Shown piece after piece: positions 18,212 to 21,404 of a stretch of DNA of 21,404 bases (within the stretch, counting starts at the first letter, position 1; each line of letters opens with the position of its first letter). The stretch comes from Zygnema cylindricum (Eukaryota > Streptophyta > Zygnematophyceae > Zygnematales > Zygnemataceae). The translations under genes were made by a program, and so were the position numbers. The notes beneath the pieces were generated by a model that had not been told where the DNA came from, did not search any database, and saw only the letters and a list, made by a program, of their open reading frames with translations. Where the stretch lies: the NCBI GenBank assembly GCA_037447655.1, contig JBBHKE010000783.1:1-21404 (forward strand), in the 5' to 3' direction.

Positions 18212-18740
18212 CACCGGGAATCGTTATTAGTGTGAAAGTCACTAATTTGAGTTCCTAATTTTTTTTTTTCCTCAAATAGGACACATGATTTTAATTTTTC
18301 CTTGACGTTAATTACGATGCCGTACAAAACAGCGTAAAGAACGAAAGTACAATAGTATTTAAATAGTGTGATGTACGGTCGATGTCAGACCGTACATAAA
18401 TGTACCTTTTCAAGTGAAAATTTTACAAAAAATGAATTAAATCAGACGCGCACGCATAGGAATGTGTGCTAAAATAACGGGATTATTTTGACACGTAAAT
18501 TTGTCTGACATGTACGGATGTTTAATTTTCACGACTGTACAATTTCTAATATTTTGTAAGAATATATATATTAATGTATATAATTGTACGGGAATATTCC
18601 ATTTTTGCTGTTCCCAAATTAGCATAATGCCGAAATTAGAATCCCCCTTTTAAAAAAAAAAAAAAATCTTAATTAGCATCAATTACTGTAATTTTTCTTC
18701 AACACTATTTAATCTTTGACACTAATAACGATTCGCGGTG
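18212..18740. mobile_element. Complete 529-bp TIR element (copy G)
   Basis: The left tip CACCGGGAATCGTTATTAG and right tip (reverse complement) CACCGCGAATCGTTATTAG are flanked by TA at 18,210-18,211 and 18,741-18,742. The internal hairpin GTACGGTC-N7-GACCGTAC is perfect at 18,373-18,395. It aligns end to end with copy C (3,924-4,457) in the opposite orientation. A poly-A run lies near 18,650. It has no coding capacity. Confidence 0.9.
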
Positions 18741-18744
18741 TAGT

Positions 18745-19690
18745 TTCTCACTTCAAGTTTGTGAGAGCACACACTGATATTTGACTTAGGGTATGTCCCC
18801 ATGTACTTGTAACTTAGCGAAATTACTTTGTATTTTAGCGCGGATCCGCCGGACCCGGTTTTCAAGTGTCCCTATGTCTGCAAGGATAAAATCGCAACTT
18901 ACGCTTGTGACGATTGTATACGTCGACAATACCTGTGACGGTTGTCAACGTCTACAATCTGTGGTCGCACGGTATTTTTTGGAACTGCTTTGTGACGTCG
19001 CATGTCTTATCGTGACATTGTAGACGTACCGCATTCCAGCCTGGCAGTTTACGGTTGAAGAAGATGCGATTTGCCCTTCGCGTCGCCTGTCCGCTTGAGG
19101 TGAAATGGCATCAGAATTTGAAGACCCCTTGCAAATAAAAAATCCGTACTGGACGAAAACAGACAAAATCAAACAAACTGTGTACTTCTTTTCGTCTTAT
19201 TATAACGCAAACGGATATAACATAGCGAACTATGTACCTTTCTTTGTCCTTGGAAATCGTAGGATTTTCTTCGAAATTTAAGGCACCTGCGAAAAAATGT
19301 TCCTATTTGTCAATCGAAAAAACCTAATTTTAAATCATATCGCGCATGTGTTTTAAACAAAGGTTTGAAGATGACGTTTTTTGTCGTAGAAGTGGGTCGA
19401 AAAGCACAAGAGACAAATTTTCGTACATCCTAAGTTCAAGGATGACGCAAATTGTACTCTACTAATTTACGATTACTTCGTACGGTTGCAACTTAGGCAG
19501 TACGGCGCTAAGTTTTACGGCAAAACGACAGAAAAAAAGCCTTACTTATGCACATGGGGACACACCCTTAGCCGCAAAAATGAAATCTACACGCGAACCG
19601 TTACACTGAACTTGGACACAACTTAAAGGACGACGTACAGCATGTATAAACTCGCACGAAACGAAATAAACGTCGTACAAAATAAAAAAG
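18745..19690. other. Non-coding region between nested elements, no gene recognised
   Basis: I see no supported gene. An approximate 28-29-bp tandem repeat lies at 18,904-18,959 (CTTGTGACGATTGTATACGT, then CTGTGACGGTTGTCAACGT). Small reading frames at 18,793-19,023 and 18,945-19,172 (minus) match nothing I recognise and sit over that repeat. I looked here for a mariner-type transposase and did not see a DDE/D pattern. Confidence 0.5.
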
Positions 19691-19696
19691 CTTACG

Positions 19697-19790
19697 AAAC
19701 TAAAATGACGCGTCATCGCATGACGCGTCATTTTAGTGCGATGACGCGTCATTTTAGTTTCATCGATGAAACTAAAATGACGAGTCACGT
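19697..19790. repeat. Cluster of 12-bp palindromes ATGACGCGTCAT
   Basis: ATGACGCGTCAT occurs exactly at 19,705-19,716, 19,720-19,731 and 19,741-19,752, with a variant (ATGACGAGTCAC) at 19,777-19,788. GAAACTAAA and its inverse TTTAGTTTC sit between copies. 19,741-19,788 folds as one hairpin centred on ATCGAT (19,762-19,767). The repeated MTRHFSF-like peptides read on both strands are a consequence of this structure. The core resembles TGACG-type bZIP sites and the ACGCGT cell-cycle box, but function is not shown. Confidence 0.9.
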
Positions 19791-19825
19791 CCTCGCGTCA
19801 TCGATATTTATACGCGGGTTGCGCC

Positions 19826-20005
19826 GGCCGTGTGAATAGTTTTTTTTTTTTATGACGGTCGACGTTCGCAAGTGCGACACTTTTAAAATCGCCAGTACAA
19901 TATTCCGTCAGTCAAAGTTGTTCTACAGATTGACCGTCAAATCTGAACTTAAAGGTACGTAGCTTGTACGAAACTGTACTTCAAATGTACAATTTCTGAC
20001 AACTA
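19826..20005. repeat. Inverted-repeat arm, occupied version, outer part
   Basis: This is the reverse complement of about 17,990-18,150, with modest divergence (for example a longer GCGACACTTTTAAAATCGCC insert near 19,875-19,893). It stops at the TA (20,004-20,005) where the TIR element begins. The remainder of the arm resumes at 20,493. Confidence 0.9.
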
Positions 20006-20492
20006 CACCGTGAATCGCTATTAGCGTACATGACGCTAATTGGGGTACCCCTTTTTTTGGGGCAAATTCTCAAATAGAATAAAGTACGCTAAATGTTTTT
20101 GCACGTTATTTGAGGTACCCCACTCAATACGGTTCATAACTGTAATTTAGTGTTCTTTTAAATAGTGTGGTATACGGACTGCTAGATCTGTATTATTTCG
20201 TACCTTTTATACTTAAAAGTACAGAAAACATAATGATATATAATTGCGTAAATATTTTCCGGCATACGCAAATGTCAAAAAAACGCGACGGCGTACGATT
20301 TGAACAATTTCGTACACACACATGTTCTAGTGTGGACATATTATGTGCCGAAATTTTTTACAAAGCAGTTTACAAATTAGAGTACATGATAAATTAGTAT
20401 CATGGTGTACCCGAAAAACACAATTTACCGTAAAGTACGCTAATTGTTTCATTACGCTATATTTTTTATTACGCTAATAGCGATTCACGGTG
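20006..20492. mobile_element. 487-bp TIR element with a visible empty site (copy H)
   Basis: The tips CACCGTGAATCGCTATTAG (20,006) and its inverse ending at 20,492 are perfect over at least this length and are flanked by TA (20,004-20,005 and 20,493-20,494). The inverted arm at 17,949-18,150 carries the same flanks joined at one TA, so both the element boundaries and the 2-bp duplication are established within the window. The interior is more diverged: the hairpin is reduced to ATACGGACTGCTAGATCTGTAT-like sequence near 20,172-20,194. The palindrome GGGGTACCCC lies at 20,042. No transposase is seen. Confidence 0.93.
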
Positions 20493-20562
20493 TACCTGCG
20501 CGCAGCAAAAATCGTCTCTGCGATTAGCAATTCCGTAACCCTAATTGCGATACACGGTGGTA

Positions 20563-21164
20563 CATGCAGCCTGTACTTTGTATAGTTGGCTCCACAAATC
20601 CGGGAGTATCCGTGTAATGCATGTCGGTGACAAAGATGACGACATTTTGGCAGGTATGTATAAATTTTCGGTTTTCTCAGCGTGCCATTTGGCAGTCCTG
20701 AGTCGATTTGTACTTTTTGAAATCATTAGGTTTTGAAATGTCAAAAGTCATTGTACGTAATGCTTGTCCGTACAGTTTGTCTATTGTACTGTACACTGCT
20801 GAGAGCCTGAGATCCTGCATATTTGAAGAACTGCCAGCGTTACAGAAAAGATACGGCAGAAATACGGTCATCAGATAATCTGTCTTCTTTGTCTTATTAG
20901 CCATCGTGTTAATCCAATGAGAGGCTTCCATCGCTCGTACGGACTAGCTGCACGTTGACTGCCAAATCTATTGCACGCGTGTCAGTGACTCTATTAAATG
21001 CAAAATGGCCCCTCGTGAACCGAAAGGAGCGAGTACTGTATACTTCTTAGTCAGTAAAGTACAGTACGAAATTCCTAAAGTCATTGGTTCGGACCGCTGA
21101 CCGTACCATAAGTGCAATAATGACGAGACTTTTGAAAATTGGTCTTCGGGTTTGAGCTAATCTG
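20563..21164. other. Region without a recognised gene
   Basis: Frames on both strands (20,545-20,736 plus; 20,677-20,931 minus) match no family I know. A consensus-like splice donor (GGCAG/GTATGT) occurs near 20,650-20,658 after a short open stretch from the ATG at 20,619. Without an acceptor or homology I cannot call an exon. Confidence 0.4.
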
Positions 21165-21317
21165 CTAGCCGTTGATTTGTTCGTCGAAAACATCTTTAAG
21201 CTCGGAAATCAGCTTCACGATTGGATCGTTAGGGTTAGGGTTTTGCCATCGCGCGAATTTCTTTATTAGGCTTTGGAATTTGGACTCCCAGTACAACGAT
21301 TTCCCGATTTTAGGGTT
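21165..21317 (-). CDS. Unrecognised 50-codon open stretch, possible partial exon
   Basis: The minus strand is open for 50 codons between an upstream TGA (21,318-21,320) and a TAG (21,165-21,167). There is no ATG, so if real it is an exon or a decayed fragment. The peptide looks protein-like: it has aromatic and charged residues (SLYWESKFQSLIKKFARW), an NPNPND turn, and an amphipathic end (VKLISELKDVFDEQI). NPNPN is encoded by the telomere-like AACCCTAACCCTAAC stretch. The spacing faintly recalls the linker before the coil of longin-type R-SNAREs, but I would not name it. The opposite strand is also open here, so strand is uncertain. Confidence 0.2.
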   Translation of the reverse strand, partial: NPKIGKSLYWESKFQSLIKKFARWQNPNPNDPIVKLISELKDVFDEQING

Positions 21318-21404
21318 TCACTTTTTTTTTTTTTTAATATATGAAACTATAGTGGCTCCGTTGCATAAATGGTGTCATTTTTGGCCACTATAATTCGTAA
21401 GTAG

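Larger units (their letters stand above)
17731..20562. mobile_element. Possible larger long-TIR element carrying nested copies (inferred)
   Basis: A decayed tip (TACAACTGTGAATCGTAATT) starts at 17,731. An inverted tip (AATTGCGATACACGGTGGTA) ends at 20,562. Inside them, 17,949-18,150 and 20,534-19,826 are inverted copies of each other, broken only by the insertion at 20,006-20,492. Another complete copy sits at 18,212-18,740. Removing the nested copies leaves about 1.8 kb. A shared GGGTRTGTCCCCATGT block near 18,790 and 19,552 (inverted) suggests the similarity once reached further in. No transposase motif was found in the centre. Pairing of the outer tips is uncertain. Confidence 0.45.

Noticed and set aside
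17838-18230. 130-codon plus-strand frame
   Set aside because: It crosses from a hairpin element through an inverted-repeat arm into a TIR element; no family resemblance.
19546-19839. Frames with repeated MTRHFSF-like peptides on both strands
   Set aside because: They come from the ATGACGCGTCAT palindromes, which read similarly in both directions.
20619-20658. Possible small exon ending in a splice donor (GGCAG/GTATGT)
   Set aside because: A single donor-like motif is common by chance, and no acceptor, second exon or homology was found.
1-21404. tRNA, rRNA or other structural RNA genes
   Set aside because: I saw only tRNA-complementary primer sites, no cloverleaf with A and B boxes and no rRNA-like sequence.

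Overview
The window looks like repeat-dense, gene-poor nuclear DNA from a green plant. Both LTR retrotransposons carry primer-binding sites that match, from my knowledge of the tRNA, the plant form of initiator tRNA-Met. The copia element has plant-style integrase and reverse transcriptase motifs. I could not place the species. I see no convincing intact host gene.

Regions 1-5,128: a nest of DNA-transposon relics and one Ty3/gypsy remnant. The window opens inside a TIR element that ends at 272 and interrupts a reverse-strand gypsy element (gag pseudogene 386-1,283, PBS 1,292-1,303, LTR 1,305-1,832). A near-perfect 1-kb palindrome (2,399-3,402) follows. After it come more members of the same TIR family: an end at 3,583, a complete 534-bp copy at 3,924-4,457, and an end at 5,019.

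Region 5,127-9,009: about 3.9 kb of almost pure purine DNA on the plus strand, built from GGGAGA/GGGGAA variants. Its long Ser/Pro/Leu/Phe reading frames on the minus strand are artefacts. A full-length but dead Ty1/copia element (9,010-15,472, LTRs of about 1,055 bp) sits inside this array, and the array resumes briefly at 15,479-15,560. The copia polyprotein order is gag (CCHC) - protease - integrase - RT - RNase H. It is broken by several stops and frameshifts. The two LTRs differ at roughly 75-80 positions by hand count, about 7-8%, so the insertion is old.

Region 15,561-21,404: AT-rich, non-coding DNA with more copies of the TIR family (18,212-18,740 and 20,006-20,492). These lie within a larger inverted-repeat structure (about 17,731-20,562). 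One arm of that structure preserves an uninterrupted version of the site occupied in the other arm, which shows that the target duplication is TA. The right end has a short unrecognised reverse-strand reading frame.

The most notable content is this TA-inserting TIR family: tip CACCGYGAATCGYTATTAG, no transposase seen, and a conserved internal hairpin GTACGGTC-N7-GACCGTAC. At least six copies or partial copies fall in 21 kb. Also notable is the copia element's apparent use of an internal (half-tRNA) initiator-Met primer site that overlaps its gag start codon.
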